A stretch of 64,000 nucleotides of DNA from Pseudoalteromonas sp. SMS1 (GTDB lineage: Bacteria > Pseudomonadota > Gammaproteobacteria > Enterobacterales > Alteromonadaceae), in NCBI RefSeq assembly GCF_021530565.1, contig NZ_JAKGBI010000014.1, positions 107,183-171,182 on the forward strand. Reading direction: 5' to 3'. The number at the start of each line of letters is the position of its first letter. The first letter of the stretch is position 1. A program made the translations under genes and the position numbers. This document shows positions 1-10,475 of this stretch, in pieces. Below the pieces are notes generated by a model. It searched no databases, was not told the DNA's origin, and worked only from the letters and a program-made list of their open reading frames with translations.

Positions 1-2
1 TA

Positions 3-605
3 CGCTATATTGCTGAAAGGACAGCACTAGGTGCGAAAAGTGAGGCGTTATTTGGTGTAACCATTGATGAACAAAAGGGCAGTTTCAAGCAATTTTGCCA
101 AATGCTTGGTGGCAGGTCTATCACAGAATTTAACTACCGTTATGCTGGTGGGAGTGAAGCGCAAATATTTGTCGGCGTTGGACTGCGAGGTGGAGAAGAG
201 GAACAATATGAGCTGCAAGCCGATTTGGCAGACAATGGCTACACGTTTACAGATCTCTCCGACAATGAACTTGCCAAGCTCCATATCCGGTATATGGTTG
301 GCGGCAAGCCGCCAGTCGCACTGGAAGAACGTTTGTTACGTTTTGAGTTTCCAGAGTACCCTGGGGCACTGCTTCGCTTCCTAGAAACATTGGGGAGCGA
401 GTGGAATATTACCTTGTTTCATTACCGAAATCATGGCGCTGCGAAAGGCCAAGTACTGGCTGGATTTCAAATGGGCGCGAAGGAGTGTCCTAAGTTTGAA
501 GAGCACTTAGCACGACTTGGATATAGCTATCAGGATGAGACAAATAACCCGTGTTTTGCTCAGTATTTGCAATCTAGTGAGGAATATACTCGTAAAGTAG
601 GGTAA
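3..605 (+). CDS. ilvA: Threonine ammonia-lyase (threonine dehydratase), C-terminal part
   Basis: The reading frame is open from the window edge (first full codon at position 3), so this is the 3' end of a gene whose catalytic PLP domain lies outside. The visible ~200 residues are the regulatory region: two ACT-like subdomains, with family-typical stretches KGSFKQFC, LGGRSITEFNYRYA and FPEYPGALLRFL. The full enzyme deaminates threonine to 2-oxobutanoate, the first step of isoleucine synthesis, and this C-terminal part binds isoleucine (inhibitor) and valine. The two-subdomain tail indicates the biosynthetic IlvA rather than the short catabolic TdcB. The internal ATG at 102 lies within the domain and is not a real start. 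Confidence 0.93.
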   Translation, partial: RYIAERTALGAKSEALFGVTIDEQKGSFKQFCQMLGGRSITEFNYRYAGGSEAQIFVGVGLRGGEEEQYELQADLADNGYTFTDLSDNELAKLHIRYMVGGKPPVALEERLLRFEFPEYPGALLRFLETLGSEWNITLFHYRNHGAAKGQVLAGFQMGAKECPKFEEHLARLGYSYQDETNNPCFAQYLQSSEEYTRKVG

Positions 606-665
606 GGCGCTTTTCAATCGGTGTTTCGGCTTCTATAGTGTGGGTATGTATTCAAAGGACTGCCT

Positions 666-1718
666 ATGAAACACCGCCTGCTTTCGTTTGTTTTTATTGC
701 TTTGCTGAATTCAAACGCGTTTGCGCTTGAGCCGGTTACTTTGCAGTTAAAGTGGGTGCATCAGTTTCAATTCGCAGGGTATTATCTTGCAAAGCATAAA
801 GGGTTTTACCGAGAGGCTGGGTTAGATGTCAATATCGTGCCTGCACAAAAGCATAATCCTGATGAGCAATTTAAGGTTCTTTCTGGTCAAGCGCAGTTTG
901 GTATAACCCATTCAGGCATTCTCGAGCAACGTTTACTTGGTAAGCCGTTGGTAGCGTTGGCTGCGATATTTCAATCTTCTCCCTATTGTTGGATGGTTCG
1001 TGCTGACAGTGACATTTACCTCCCTAAAGATTTTCAAAACAAAAAAATTAGCCACTTAGGGCGCAGTGAAGGCGCTGAACTGGTTTTAATGTTAGAGCGT
1101 GCTGGTATAGATGTAACAAAGCTGCCTATTTACTCGGGACTAGCACCATTGACAGATTTCAAAGCTGGAAAATTTGATGCCCTGCAAGTATATGTTTCAA
1201 ATGAGCCATATAAAATGTTCCAACAGGGTGTTACCACTCGTCAGATCTGCCCAAAGCACTATGGTATTAATGTGTATGCGGATATCTTATTTACATCTGA
1301 AGATGTGTATAAGTATCGCCCTGACATGGTCGCAAAATTTCGCAGTGCCAGTTTACGGGGTTGGCGTTATGCATTGGCGAACCTAGACGAAGCCTTGCAG
1401 GTCACCAAATATTATGCGGCCGATAAAAGTTTTGAAGAGTTAGCCAATGAAGCGGACAAATTGTTGCCTTTTATTAAAGCGCCAGGGATCCCATTGGGCA
1501 ATATGTCAGCAGCACGCTGGCAATGGATTGCACAGCTTTACCACCTAGATATAACGGGGTTTCATGACCATAAAAGTACCTTCCTTTATTCGAATGATAG
1601 CGAGGTAGAAGTGAATTGGTCATGGATGCTATTTTTGGCAATCGTACTCAGTTTGCTTTGTATACCCATGTATGTGCATCTCGTATTATTCAAGAAAAAA
1701 CGTTTTATGATCAACTAG
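666..1718 (+). CDS. NMT1/THI5-like substrate-binding protein with C-terminal membrane anchor
   Basis: 350 residues with an N-terminal signal peptide (cleavage near residue 20, after AFA) followed by an NMT1/THI5-like periplasmic binding fold that begins LQLKWVHQFQFAGYYLAKHKG. Unusually for a solute-binding protein, it ends with a transmembrane helix (about residues 318-340) and a short basic tail KKKR, so it should be tethered to the inner membrane with the binding domain in the periplasm. No ABC permease or ATPase lies next to it. In related proteins this domain often forms the sensory part of histidine kinases or diguanylate cyclases, so it may be a truncated sensor or a stand-alone ligand sensor. 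The ligand is unknown; HMP-like pyrimidines are only one option. The start has a Shine-Dalgarno sequence (AAAGGA) at about 655. Confidence 0.75.
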   Translation: MKHRLLSFVFIALLNSNAFALEPVTLQLKWVHQFQFAGYYLAKHKGFYREAGLDVNIVPAQKHNPDEQFKVLSGQAQFGITHSGILEQRLLGKPLVALAAIFQSSPYCWMVRADSDIYLPKDFQNKKISHLGRSEGAELVLMLERAGIDVTKLPIYSGLAPLTDFKAGKFDALQVYVSNEPYKMFQQGVTTRQICPKHYGINVYADILFTSEDVYKYRPDMVAKFRSASLRGWRYALANLDEALQVTKYYAADKSFEELANEADKLLPFIKAPGIPLGNMSAARWQWIAQLYHLDITGFHDHKSTFLYSNDSEVEVNWSWMLFLAIVLSLLCIPMYVHLVLFKKKRFMIN

Positions 1719-1813
1719 GTGAGTTTTAACAGCATGGTAATCTATTGGGGTGTTTTCCAAGGTTGCTTGGATGGATTACAATGGACACCCAAATGTAGTC
1801 ACTCTATACGCTT

Positions 1814-3058
1814 ATGACCTCTAACTTTGTAACACGCTTCCAGGCTCTGGACCAATTACTCAATGAAACACGTCAGTATTGGCAGCTCTTGGCATTTGAT
1901 CACCTGTGTACGCCATGGCCAGAATTAGACGCTTATCTAACCGGGTTGAGTGATTTAAACTTAAGTGCATTAGATATGGATCAAAGTGCGTTACAGCATG
2001 CACTTGCAAACTATATCCCACAGCTTAACGAAATTTCGGCCTTGATTGCGGTAGACACCGTGGGATCCAGACGGCCAACACTCCCATTTTGGTTGAGTAA
2101 TGGCATTAAAGGGCGTAAGGTCAATCAGCTGCAAGATTTTGTTGGGGCTTTAAATGAGCAACACCTTCCGGTGTTGGAATGGTGTGCTGGCAAGGGACAT
2201 TTAGGTCGTATCTTGGCTTTTACGGGTGTACCCCATGTAGATAGTGTCGAGTTACAAGCGCATTTGTGTACGCAAGGGGCGCACAGTGCTCAGCAGCAAG
2301 GGTTGGCGATGACCTTTCACTGTGCAGACGTCTTACAAGATCCAGTGGCGCACTACTTTAAACCACAACAGCATGCGGTGGCCTTACATGCATGTGGTCA
2401 ATTGCATCAAAACTTTATGACTGAAGCGGCCAAAGCTGGTTGTGAAAAAATTAGTTTATCGCCTTGCTGCTATCACTTATTTACCCCTGCGCAATATGCG
2501 CCAATGAGTGAAGTGGCAAAGCGAAGTCAAATAACGTTGACGCACAATGATATGAAGCTGGCACTTCAGGAAACGGTCACGGCACCATCGAGAGTGGCTA
2601 AAGTACGTAAAAAGGAAGTGTTATGGCGCTTAGCATTCGATGCGATAAGACGTGACGTGACAGGCAGTGATAAATACATCAGTGTACCGTCCGTGAATAA
2701 GGCAATATTCTCTGGTGAATTTAAAGCGTTTTGTGCTTGGGCAGCTGAGCAAAAAGGGGTGAGATTACCGGCATATATTGATTACGCGGCTTATTTAGAA
2801 GCCGCGCGTCAAAGGCAGCAAATAACCGAACGTATCGAGCTTGTACGCCATGCGTTTAGGCGTGCAATAGAAATGTGGCTAGTGTTAGACAGAGCGTTGT
2901 ATTTACAGGAGTTTGGATACGAAGTGGCGCTCACGCAGTTTTGTGAAAAGTCTCTAACACCCAGGAACTTATTGATCCAAGCTGCAAAACAGAAACACAG
3001 TGTGGGAGAGGAAAATGTGTCAACAGGAGAAGAGTCATCTAGCGCATCTGCTGAATAA
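1814..3058 (+). CDS. SAM-dependent methyltransferase (Methyltransf_32-like)
   Basis: 414 residues. A class I methyltransferase core lies in the middle: the SAM-binding motif I is LEWCAGKGHLGR (about residues 117-128), followed by VDSVELQ (motif II) and later ALHACGQL and SLSPCCYHLF, the last being typical of the Methyltransf_32 group of putative RNA or protein methylases. N-terminal and C-terminal extensions are helical and without recognised motifs. The substrate is unknown. The 3' end overlaps the carbonic anhydrase start by 44 bp, suggesting translational coupling, although the two functions have no obvious link. Confidence 0.75.
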   Translation: MTSNFVTRFQALDQLLNETRQYWQLLAFDHLCTPWPELDAYLTGLSDLNLSALDMDQSALQHALANYIPQLNEISALIAVDTVGSRRPTLPFWLSNGIKGRKVNQLQDFVGALNEQHLPVLEWCAGKGHLGRILAFTGVPHVDSVELQAHLCTQGAHSAQQQGLAMTFHCADVLQDPVAHYFKPQQHAVALHACGQLHQNFMTEAAKAGCEKISLSPCCYHLFTPAQYAPMSEVAKRSQITLTHNDMKLALQETVTAPSRVAKVRKKEVLWRLAFDAIRRDVTGSDKYISVPSVNKAIFSGEFKAFCAWAAEQKGVRLPAYIDYAAYLEAARQRQQITERIELVRHAFRRAIEMWLVLDRALYLQEFGYEVALTQFCEKSLTPRNLLIQAAKQKHSVGEENVSTGEESSSASAE

Positions 3059-3695
3059 TAATCGACAATGGGCGAGTCGCACACAAGCGCGTGATCCTGA
3101 GTTCTTTAAAACTCTATCGATGCAGCAAAACCCGGACTATCTATGGATTGGGTGTTCTGACTCTCGCGTACCCGCCAATGAAATCGTGGATTTAATGCCT
3201 GGTGAGCTATTTGTACATCGCAATGTGGCTAATGTGGTGGTACATACCGACCACAACTGTTTATCGGTCATGCAATATGCCGTCGAAGTGTTAAAAGTAA
3301 AGCACATCATGGTCGTTGGTCATTACGGGTGTGGCGGTGTAAAAGCCGCGCTTGATGGTGTAAAACTTGGGTTGATTGACAATTGGCTACGACATGTCGT
3401 CGATGTGAAAGAGAAGCATCAAGCGGTGTTGCGTGACATGTCAGAGTCACAGCAAAGTGATGTACTGTGTGAGCTAAATGTCATTGAGCAAGTACGCAAT
3501 GTGTGTCGGACAGCGATTGTGCAAGATGCATGGGCGCGCGGGCAAACACTTCAGGTGCATGGTTGGGTATATGGGTTGGCAGATGGGCTACTACATGAAC
3601 TCATTCATGCTGTCGGGTGTGAAGAGTCTGTCATTTCGAAATATGAGCAGGCGATGGTGTCTCTGCTGACACGAAGTCAAGGCTTGTCTAAATAA
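3015..3695 (+). CDS. can: Beta-class carbonic anhydrase
   Basis: 226 residues, close in length and sequence to E. coli Can. Zinc ligands are visible as C47 (in CSDSR), H103 and C106 (in HYGCGG), with the CSDSR aspartate D49 that gates the metal. The enzyme interconverts CO2 and bicarbonate in the cytoplasm and supplies bicarbonate for carboxylation reactions, including fatty-acid synthesis. An in-frame GTG exists at 3000, but the ATG at 3015 has a good Shine-Dalgarno (GGGAGAGG) at the right distance and matches the family N-terminus, so it was chosen. The gene start lies inside the end of the preceding methyltransferase gene. Confidence 0.95.
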   Translation: MCQQEKSHLAHLLNNNRQWASRTQARDPEFFKTLSMQQNPDYLWIGCSDSRVPANEIVDLMPGELFVHRNVANVVVHTDHNCLSVMQYAVEVLKVKHIMVVGHYGCGGVKAALDGVKLGLIDNWLRHVVDVKEKHQAVLRDMSESQQSDVLCELNVIEQVRNVCRTAIVQDAWARGQTLQVHGWVYGLADGLLHELIHAVGCEESVISKYEQAMVSLLTRSQGLSK

Positions 3696-3710
3696 CCATG
3701 TTTCGCCAAG

Positions 3711-3744
3711 AGCAAGCAACGAGCGTGTTTGTGTCGCTTGCTCA
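3711..3744. terminator. Hairpin between convergent can and ubiK
   Basis: The arms GAGCAAGC and GCTTGCTC are perfectly complementary around an ~18-nt loop in the 68-bp gap between two convergent genes. The T-run is poor on either strand, so this may be a weak bidirectional terminator or an mRNA 3'-end stabiliser. Confidence 0.5.
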
Positions 3745-3763
3745 TTGGGCTGGTTTATACTCA

Positions 3764-4027
3764 TTAGTCAGCGTTATTTTGCTGCGCTAATTTCGCCTCT
3801 AAATCCGCCACTTTAGCTTCAAGTTCAGTTAATTTTTCACGTGTTCTTATCAAGACTTTACTCTGAATATCAAACTCTTCGCGACTGACAAAATCCATTT
3901 CAGTTAGTTTTGCCTGAATGGCTTGCTTGGTTCTTGTTTCAAACGTTTCTGCTAAATTGCGTACACCTTGCGGCATATTGCTTGAGATTTGCTTTGCAAT
4001 CTCTTCGATTTTTGCAGGGTTAATCAT
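3764..4027 (-). CDS. ubiK: Ubiquinone biosynthesis accessory factor UbiK (BMFP domain, YqiC family)
   Basis: 87 residues beginning MINPAKIEEIAKQI, with the BMFP-type C-terminal coiled coil (LTELEAKVADLEAKLAQQ). UbiK proteins trimerise and assist the aerobic ubiquinone-synthesis complex with UbiJ, binding lipids at the membrane. Length and N-terminus match the family. A GAGG Shine-Dalgarno lies about 7 nt upstream on the minus strand. It is divergent from rep. Confidence 0.9.
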   Translation of the reverse strand: MINPAKIEEIAKQISSNMPQGVRNLAETFETRTKQAIQAKLTEMDFVSREEFDIQSKVLIRTREKLTELEAKVADLEAKLAQQNNAD

Positions 4028-4207
4028 GAGTGGACCTCGTAGCTGGTTGATTGTTTGTATCTTACCGCAAAGTCATTGACCATTAAACGCCTTTTAAAGA
4101 ACTGTATTGGCATCTTGATTAAGGTCATACGGTAAAGGGTATAAATTGGTATTACAGGTTTTATACGATAAACTAAGCGGCTTAGTTGGTCAGTGTGTAC
4201 ACCTTTT

Positions 4208-6220
4208 ATGAAACTTAATCCCAAGCAAGATGAAGCCGTTAAATATATCAGTGGTCCTTGCCTCGTTTTAGCAGGCGCAGGTTCAGGTAAAACCCGTGTA
4301 ATTACAAACAAGATTGCCTATCTTGTGCAGCAATGTGAGTACAAAGCACGTAATATTGCAGCGGTGACCTTTACAAACAAAGCTGCCAAAGAAATGCGAG
4401 AGCGTGTTGCTCAAACGCTTGGCAAGCAAGATGCAAAGGGGTTATGGATTTCGACATTCCATACATTAGGATTACAAATCATAAAAAAAGAGGTGAAAAC
4501 ACTGGGGTTCAAGCCAGGCTTTTCCTTGTTTGATGATCAGGATACTGGGCAATTATTAGCTGAGCTGACAGAGAAAGAGCTCGAAAAGGATAAAGATTTA
4601 CTGAATTTGTTGAAAATGCAAATTGGTAACTGGAAGAATGACCTGATCTTGCCCGAGCGCGCAATTCAAGAAGCCCGTGAACCACAAAAAGCACTTTTTG
4701 CACAACTATATGCCCGCTATCAAACTCAATTACGTGCATATAATGCGTTGGATTTTGACGACTTAATTATGATCCCAACGCTGCTGTTAGGTAGCTCAGC
4801 TGAAGTGAGGGGGCGTTGGCAAGATCAATTTCGGTATTTGCTGGTAGACGAATATCAGGATACCAACACCAGTCAGTACCAGTTGGTTAAGTTATTGGTG
4901 GGTGAGCGCGCTCGTTTTACCGTGGTAGGGGATGATGATCAGTCTATCTATTCTTGGCGGGGGGCGAAGCCTCAAAACCTTGTATTACTGAGCAAAGACT
5001 TTCCTGGACTTCGATTAATCAAATTAGAGCAAAACTATCGAAGTGCAGGGCGTATTTTGAAATCTGCCAATATTTTGATTGCCAATAATCCCCATGAATT
5101 TGATAAAAAATTATTCAGTGAATTAGGCTATGGTGATCCGTTGAGAGTCATTGCAACGCGAGATGAAGAGCATGAAGCTGAGCGTGTGGTCGCAGAGATC
5201 ATTTCGCACAAGTTCATGAAGCGCACGAGTTATAAAGATTATGCAATCTTATACCGGGGTAATCACCAAGCCCGGGTGTTTGAGAAAGCACTTATGGCTA
5301 ACCGCATCCCTTACAAAATAAGTGGCGGCATGTCGTTTTTTGCGCGCAGTGAGATTAAAGACATCATGGCCTACTTAAGGCTGTTGGTTAACCAAGATGA
5401 TGACAACGCCTTTATTCGCATTGTGAATACGCCGAGGCGTGAAATTGGTCCTGTGACATTAGAAAAAGTAGGTAGCCTCGCGAATGATAAACACATTAGT
5501 TTGTTTGAGGCCTGTTTTGATCCAGAGCTGACACAACGTCTAACAGGCAAAGGGTTTAATGCGTTAGGTGGATTTGCGCGTTGGGTTGTTGAACTGAGTG
5601 ACCGTGCTATACGTGGAGACACGCTAGAAGCAGTGAAAGATATGATCAGAGAGATCAACTACGAAACGTACCTCTATGAATCTTCGACCAGTGCGAAAGC
5701 TGCTGAAATGAGAATGAAAAATGTCTCCGAATTATATCGTTGGATCAGTGATATGTTGACTGGTGACGCAGATAACCCTCCTATGACCTTGGCTGAAGTG
5801 GTCACCAAGTTAACACTCAGAGACATGATGGAGCGCAACGAAGAAGAAGATGAAAGCGATGCAGTGCAGCTCCTGACATTGCATGCTTCAAAAGGCTTGG
5901 AGTACCCTCATGTGTTTATGGTTGGCATGGAAGAGGGACTATTGCCGCATCAAACGAGCATTGATGAAGACAACGTAGAAGAAGAGCGTCGCCTGGCATA
6001 TGTTGGTATCACACGAGCACAGCAGACTCTGACTTTGACGTATGCGAAAAGTCGCCGTCAATTTGGTGAACAGATCACGCCTGAATTGAGTCGGTTTGTG
6101 CAAGAGTTACCGCAAGATGATCTGGAATTTGAAGGGAAGAAAGCCGTTGTTTCGCAATCAGAACGCATGGAAAAAGGGCAAGCGAGAGTCGCAAACTTGC
6201 GTGCGATGTTAAAACGTTAG
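4208..6220 (+). CDS. rep: ATP-dependent DNA helicase Rep
   Basis: 670-residue UvrD/Rep-type superfamily 1A helicase. The Walker A motif is AGAGSGKT (residues 22-29), with [10 protein letters not shown] (motif Ia), VDEYQDTN (motif II), [13 protein letters not shown] (motif III), LEQNYRS (motif IV) and [15 protein letters not shown] (motif V). Rep is a 3'-5' translocase that helps replication forks pass protein roadblocks. The start is the ATG at 4208 ([11 protein letters not shown]), matching E. coli Rep; the upstream GTG at 4193 adds five non-conserved residues. Its last 12 bp overlap the convergent GGDEF gene. Confidence 0.95.
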   Translation: MKLNPKQDEAVKYISGPCLVLAGAGSGKTRVITNKIAYLVQQCEYKARNIAAVTFTNKAAKEMRERVAQTLGKQDAKGLWISTFHTLGLQIIKKEVKTLGFKPGFSLFDDQDTGQLLAELTEKELEKDKDLLNLLKMQIGNWKNDLILPERAIQEAREPQKALFAQLYARYQTQLRAYNALDFDDLIMIPTLLLGSSAEVRGRWQDQFRYLLVDEYQDTNTSQYQLVKLLVGERARFTVVGDDDQSIYSWRGAKPQNLVLLSKDFPGLRLIKLEQNYRSAGRILKSANILIANNPHEFDKKLFSELGYGDPLRVIATRDEEHEAERVVAEIISHKFMKRTSYKDYAILYRGNHQARVFEKALMANRIPYKISGGMSFFARSEIKDIMAYLRLLVNQDDDNAFIRIVNTPRREIGPVTLEKVGSLANDKHISLFEACFDPELTQRLTGKGFNALGGFARWVVELSDRAIRGDTLEAVKDMIREINYETYLYESSTSAKAAEMRMKNVSELYRWISDMLTGDADNPPMTLAEVVTKLTLRDMMERNEEEDESDAVQLLTLHASKGLEYPHVFMVGMEEGLLPHQTSIDEDNVEEERRLAYVGITRAQQTLTLTYAKSRRQFGEQITPELSRFVQELPQDDLEFEGKKAVVSQSERMEKGQARVANLRAMLKR

Positions 6221-8779
6221 CGTTTCTTTTTCATCGACCTTGTTGTCATTTTTAAATGCGCCTTTGAGGGTTTGCTGCTTACCAAAAAATAGCTGCAACC
6301 CATGTTTTTCAAGTAAACTTCTGAAGTTAAGGATGGCAGGCCCTTTAGCGATGACCTGAATGGCTTTTAATTGGGTGATCGCTAAAATCCCTTGTAACTG
6401 AATATCATAACTGTTTTGTTGCAGCACGCGCTTGCTGAATACTGAGCTAAGCAGCACGTACTTAAAGTCGATACTACTTAAAAAAGCCAAATCACAGCGG
6501 TCTTTTGCAAAATCGTTGAGGCCTATGCTCACTCCCATCTGGGTCAATTCTTTTAAATTTTCTATTTGCACACTGGATGCATAACGCACCTCATTTTCGT
6601 CAAACACTAGGCATAACCGCGAACTAATTTGGCTGAGCTGTTGTTTCAACAAATGAAAAGCAGAAGTTTCAAGAATGATGGTTGAGCAAGCAAATAGGAC
6701 ATCTTGGTGATAATTGACCGCAATGTCTTGGGCTTTGCGTAACAGGTCTAACTCTATATCAAGGTGCTCATCTTGGGCTGCGGCAAATTTTTTCAAAATA
6801 TCAAAACTCGTACTACCGAGTACCGGATGTTCGCCAAATGCTTCGAGTGTAATGATCTGTTGAGATTGGTTGCCAAAATCAACTATTTCTGTGCTTCTAA
6901 AGTGTGTCGGTAAAGCGGTCAGATGGTGGCGCTCAGTCGGCTTATTGGTGGTGCTGGTGGAGGCTGTAAGCAGTGGGTGATAGAACTCGTAACGTCCACG
7001 TCCGGCATTTTTTGCGTAGTACATTGCCGCATCGGCATCACGAATGATTTCATCGGTATTTTTATAGTTTTTATTGCTGTAAGTAATCCCTATGCTGGCA
7101 CCGCTTTGCATACAGACACCTTTCATGCAAAATGGTTGTTGCATGACCCTGATCAAGCGTTTAGCAACGTCTTCTGCTTGTTGCTTGTCCGTGAGATGAT
7201 CAAGCAAGATCACAAACTCATCCCCAGCCAAACGAGCAAGCAAGTCATGCTCGCGAATACATTCTGAGAACGCTTTGCTTACCCAGATCAAAAACTGGTC
7301 GCCCGCTTGATGCCCTAATTCATCATTGATGATTTTGAATTTGTCGAGGTCGATAAACAATACGGCAAAATTATGCTCTGGATAGCGTTGGTATTTTTGT
7401 AACGTTTTTTCGAGCTGCGTCAAAAACAAACTGCGGTTTGGCAAGCTGGTGAGCGGATCGTGGTGTGCATCATGATACAATTGCTGCTCGATTTTTTTCC
7501 GCTCTTCTATTTGCATTTGTAAATGCAAATTGGTTTGCCTAAGCGCCTTGGTTTTTTCTGCGACACGGTGTTCGAGCTCTTGGTTACTGGCCTTTAATGC
7601 TTGATTGGCAAGATGGGTTTGTAACACCGAGGCAATTTGATTTGATACAAATGAAATCAGCTCGACATCTTCATGGTTATACTCGTACTCATGATTGTAA
7701 GCTTGGCAAGCGATTAACCCAATGACGCCTTGCGCTGTTTTTAAGGGAGCACCTAACCAACTGGTTGCGGTTTCTAAATCATCATAGTCTGGTGGCCTTT
7801 TGACCACGCCGCCTTCAATTAGCACACCTGCTCTTTTTGTGTCTATCAGCTGACTCCGCTCCGTAGTGATGACCAGTTCACTGTAGCCTTTTGCAAAGGG
7901 CCTTGGTCGATACTCGGTTACTTCATCGACACAATAGGGGAAGCTTAACCAATTTGAACTTTTATCATGCAATGCGATATACAAGTTATTGGCAAAGGTA
8001 ATAGAGCGAATAATTTTATGAACTTGCTTGTAGACGTCATCTATATCACTGAATTGGGTTGCCAATTCTGAAATTTTGAAAAGAATTTGCTGGCGCTCTA
8101 GCGCCCGTTTGCGTTGCTCAATTTCTTTATTGAGCGCATCATTACTCTGCATCAGAGCACGAGTTCGAATTTTGACTTCAGATTCTAGTAATTCACGCTT
8201 TTTAACACGTTCGATTGCTGTTGCTAGATAGAGTGACATCACTTCTAGCAATTCAATTTGGTGTTCACTGTAGGCTTGTTCTGCTTGATAACTTTGTGAC
8301 ACCATGACTCCAATTATATTGGAGTCTCTGAAAATAGGCACGCCTACCCAGTGCTCAGCTGGACTGCCGAGCGCCTTAAATTTTTCTTCTTCAATCATTT
8401 GTTGCATCTGTTTTTTAGTCAGATACAACACTTTTTTATTGTCAAAAACGTAGCCCGTCACCCCCTGATCGAAGTGATGTGATTCATGCAAAGGCACCGA
8501 AATACCGTCCTTTTCATCCACAAAATAGGACAATTCTAGGGCTTGGGTGAATTGGTTTTGTAACACCACATAAAAGCTTTTGCTAGGCAAATATTGTTCT
8601 AAAATACTATGGATCGCAGGGTATAGGAGGGTGAGCTCAGCAACTGTACTGGCCTGTTCTGAGAGCTGGATCAGGGCATGTTGCAAGTGATAGTTTTGTT
8701 TGTATTTTTTCAACAAGGACTCTAAGCGACGATTCTTACGAGTTAACTTGCGAATTGCAACGTTGTTTTGATCTTCCAA
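6209..8779 (-). CDS. GAF-GAF-GGDEF protein with degenerate EAL domain
   Basis: About 856 residues without predicted membrane segments. Two GAF-type sensory domains (roughly residues 40-195 and 230-395) are each followed by coiled coils, then a GGDEF domain. Its signature is AGDEF (518-522), a variant compatible with diguanylate cyclase activity. An intact allosteric I-site RxxD (REHD, 509-512) sits at the usual five-residue spacing. The C-terminal ~230 residues look like an EAL fold, but the EAL tripeptide and metal-binding acidic motifs are missing (for example LNDF and DFKYVLLS in place of DDF and DxIKID), so phosphodiesterase activity is unlikely. The likely role is to make c-di-GMP in response to a cytosolic signal. 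The start appears to be TTG at 8779, without a clear Shine-Dalgarno. Confidence 0.85.
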   Translation of the reverse strand: MEDQNNVAIRKLTRKNRRLESLLKKYKQNYHLQHALIQLSEQASTVAELTLLYPAIHSILEQYLPSKSFYVVLQNQFTQALELSYFVDEKDGISVPLHESHHFDQGVTGYVFDNKKVLYLTKKQMQQMIEEEKFKALGSPAEHWVGVPIFRDSNIIGVMVSQSYQAEQAYSEHQIELLEVMSLYLATAIERVKKRELLESEVKIRTRALMQSNDALNKEIEQRKRALERQQILFKISELATQFSDIDDVYKQVHKIIRSITFANNLYIALHDKSSNWLSFPYCVDEVTEYRPRPFAKGYSELVITTERSQLIDTKRAGVLIEGGVVKRPPDYDDLETATSWLGAPLKTAQGVIGLIACQAYNHEYEYNHEDVELISFVSNQIASVLQTHLANQALKASNQELEHRVAEKTKALRQTNLHLQMQIEERKKIEQQLYHDAHHDPLTSLPNRSLFLTQLEKTLQKYQRYPEHNFAVLFIDLDKFKIINDELGHQAGDQFLIWVSKAFSECIREHDLLARLAGDEFVILLDHLTDKQQAEDVAKRLIRVMQQPFCMKGVCMQSGASIGITYSNKNYKNTDEIIRDADAAMYYAKNAGRGRYEFYHPLLTASTSTTNKPTERHHLTALPTHFRSTEIVDFGNQSQQIITLEAFGEHPVLGSTSFDILKKFAAAQDEHLDIELDLLRKAQDIAVNYHQDVLFACSTIILETSAFHLLKQQLSQISSRLCLVFDENEVRYASSVQIENLKELTQMGVSIGLNDFAKDRCDLAFLSSIDFKYVLLSSVFSKRVLQQNSYDIQLQGILAITQLKAIQVIAKGPAILNFRSLLEKHGLQLFFGKQQTLKGAFKNDNKVDEKETLTF

Positions 8780-8902
8780 TGATTAAACCAGAGGCTATTA
8801 TTGTTTATTTATTAAACTTTATATTTTCATTTTTGACATGGAGGGTCAAGTGTAAAATATTAATAAAGTTTCGCGCCCAATATTCTGCCTGATTTGAAAT
8901 AA

Positions 8903-8930
8903 ATAAGCGAGCACTCGTCTCGCTTATTGA
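8903..8930 (-). terminator. Rho-independent-type terminator of the cytochrome c5 gene
   Basis: The stem AATAAGCGAG/CTCGCTTATT with a 7-nt loop lies just after the cytochrome c5 stop codon on the minus strand and is followed there by a T-rich stretch. Confidence 0.65.
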
Positions 8931-8938
8931 TACAAAAT

Positions 8939-9328
8939 TTATTTAATCATAAACTCAATTGCCGCAGCAATTTCTTCATCACTACAGTCCATACACGTGC
9001 CTTTTGGAGGCATTGCATTAAACCCTTTGATCGCGTGATCAAGTAGTACATCTGAGCCTTTAGAAAGTCGTGCAGCCCAATCATCCGCTGTTTTTGGCGC
9101 GCCTAACGCCCCCGTGCCATGACATGCAAAACAAGAAGCTTGATACACCTGTTCACCCGAGCGAGGCCCCGTTGGCGCTGCAATTGCCGTGTCTTGTGCG
9201 CCTGCTAAATACACCGAACCAATCGGCTCCAAGCGCTTTTTAATGGCTTCTTCGGTTAGAGAATTATCATACGGCTGTGCGACGGTGGCCGTGGATAGCA
9301 ATAAGAGTGCTGCTGACAGTTTCTTCAT
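8939..9328 (-). CDS. Cytochrome c5-family monohaem protein
   Basis: 129 residues with a Sec signal peptide (MKKLSAALLLLSTATVAQ). There is a single haem-attachment motif CFACH (66-70) and a Met-containing sixth-ligand region (GFNAMPPKGTCMDC). The extra cysteine pair CMDC near the C-terminus is typical of cytochrome c5, where it forms a disulfide. It is a periplasmic electron carrier. The mRNA is probably monocistronic, with its own terminator downstream. Confidence 0.88.
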   Translation of the reverse strand: MKKLSAALLLLSTATVAQPYDNSLTEEAIKKRLEPIGSVYLAGAQDTAIAAPTGPRSGEQVYQASCFACHGTGALGAPKTADDWAARLSKGSDVLLDHAIKGFNAMPPKGTCMDCSDEEIAAAIEFMIK

Positions 9329-9523
9329 TTACCTTGCTCACTTCAAATTTAATGTCTTCGATCACGAAGCACGACGGATGACGGTTCCAAATTGAGTATA
9401 ACGTCACCATCTAATTTATCAAAAATAGAAGCTTGATCTTAAGCGTATAAAAAACAACTTTTATTGCGTTAGGGCAAAGATTTGGCATTTTATGCTTAAA
9501 ATCAAGCAAATTTTTAATGGCAG

Positions 9524-10177
9524 TTAGCTGATAAATTTATGGAGGTGCGCAATGGCCTTTTCGATACCTGTGGATGCTTCGCTAATGCTCGTCGCTAACA
9601 TGTAAGCCGGTGTACTGATGACTTTTTGTTGTTCGTCTACAACAATGTCGTTTACTTCACAGTTAACATGCTCCGCGCCAAGTGCCGTAACTGCAGCGGC
9701 TGTGTCTGGATCTGTCCCGATCGTTGCCAATGTGCCTTGCGCGTGAATGTGACCAATGAGGGCGGGCGCGATACATAAGTAAACAATCGGCTTTTTCTGA
9801 GTGTTGAATTGCTGACAGGTCGTTTTTAATGCGTCTAATACTTGAGAGTCTGCACCTTTGAAAGCAAAATCAGATAAGTTTTTAGCGACACCAAATCCAC
9901 CCGGAATTACTAAAGCTGCGAATTCCTCGGGGTTTAAAAGTGCTAAGTCTTGAATGTCACCTCGAGCGATCCTCGCGGCTTCAGTTAATACATTGCGTGT
10001 TTGTGTTTGTTCTTCGCCAGTTAAATGATTGATGACATGGTGCTGGTCAATATTGGGGGCAAAGCATTTATAGGTGATGCCATGGCTTTCTAAATGCAGC
10101 ATAGTGAGTACGGATTCGTGGATTTCAGCGCCATCAAAAACGCCACAGCCACTAAAAATGATCGCAACTTGTTTCAT
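9524..10177 (-). CDS. elbB: Isoprenoid biosynthesis glyoxalase ElbB (DJ-1/PfpI superfamily)
   Basis: 217 residues of the class I glutamine-amidotransferase-like/DJ-1 fold, opening MKQVAIIFSGCGVFDGAEIHE. The nucleophile elbow is in VYLCIAPAL (Cys in LCIA), and GGFGVAKNLSDFAF is a family hallmark. E. coli ElbB (GlxB) has weak glyoxalase activity and was linked genetically to isoprenoid synthesis; its physiological role is unsettled. A strong Shine-Dalgarno (AGGAG) precedes the ATG. It is transcribed away from polA. Confidence 0.9.
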   Translation of the reverse strand: MKQVAIIFSGCGVFDGAEIHESVLTMLHLESHGITYKCFAPNIDQHHVINHLTGEEQTQTRNVLTEAARIARGDIQDLALLNPEEFAALVIPGGFGVAKNLSDFAFKGADSQVLDALKTTCQQFNTQKKPIVYLCIAPALIGHIHAQGTLATIGTDPDTAAAVTALGAEHVNCEVNDIVVDEQQKVISTPAYMLATSISEASTGIEKAIAHLHKFIS

Positions 10178-10475
10178 GTTTTATCTCCTGAGGCACATTA
10201 TGCCTGCTATATTCAATGTGAGAATGTTGAGTGTGAAAAAAAATATAAAGGATCTGCTTTGATCTTTGATCGTTTGTGTTAGTATACGCCTCCGCCTGAA
10301 AAAAACAGGTTGTTTTATCGCCACTAAATTTGCGATGAAAATACATTAGGAATGACATTTCCACAAATGTCCAATTAAAAATAAAAAATATTTGTCTTTT
10401 ATTTTTTATTATTTATCAATAGGTTGCTGTAATACGTTAGGGGCTTGGCATTTCTTGCTCACGGTACCCTTATGT

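Noticed and set aside
10074..10364. Small frames around the elbB start and the elbB-polA gap
   Set aside because: They overlap the elbB N-terminus or AT-rich DNA, with no ribosome site and no family resemblance.
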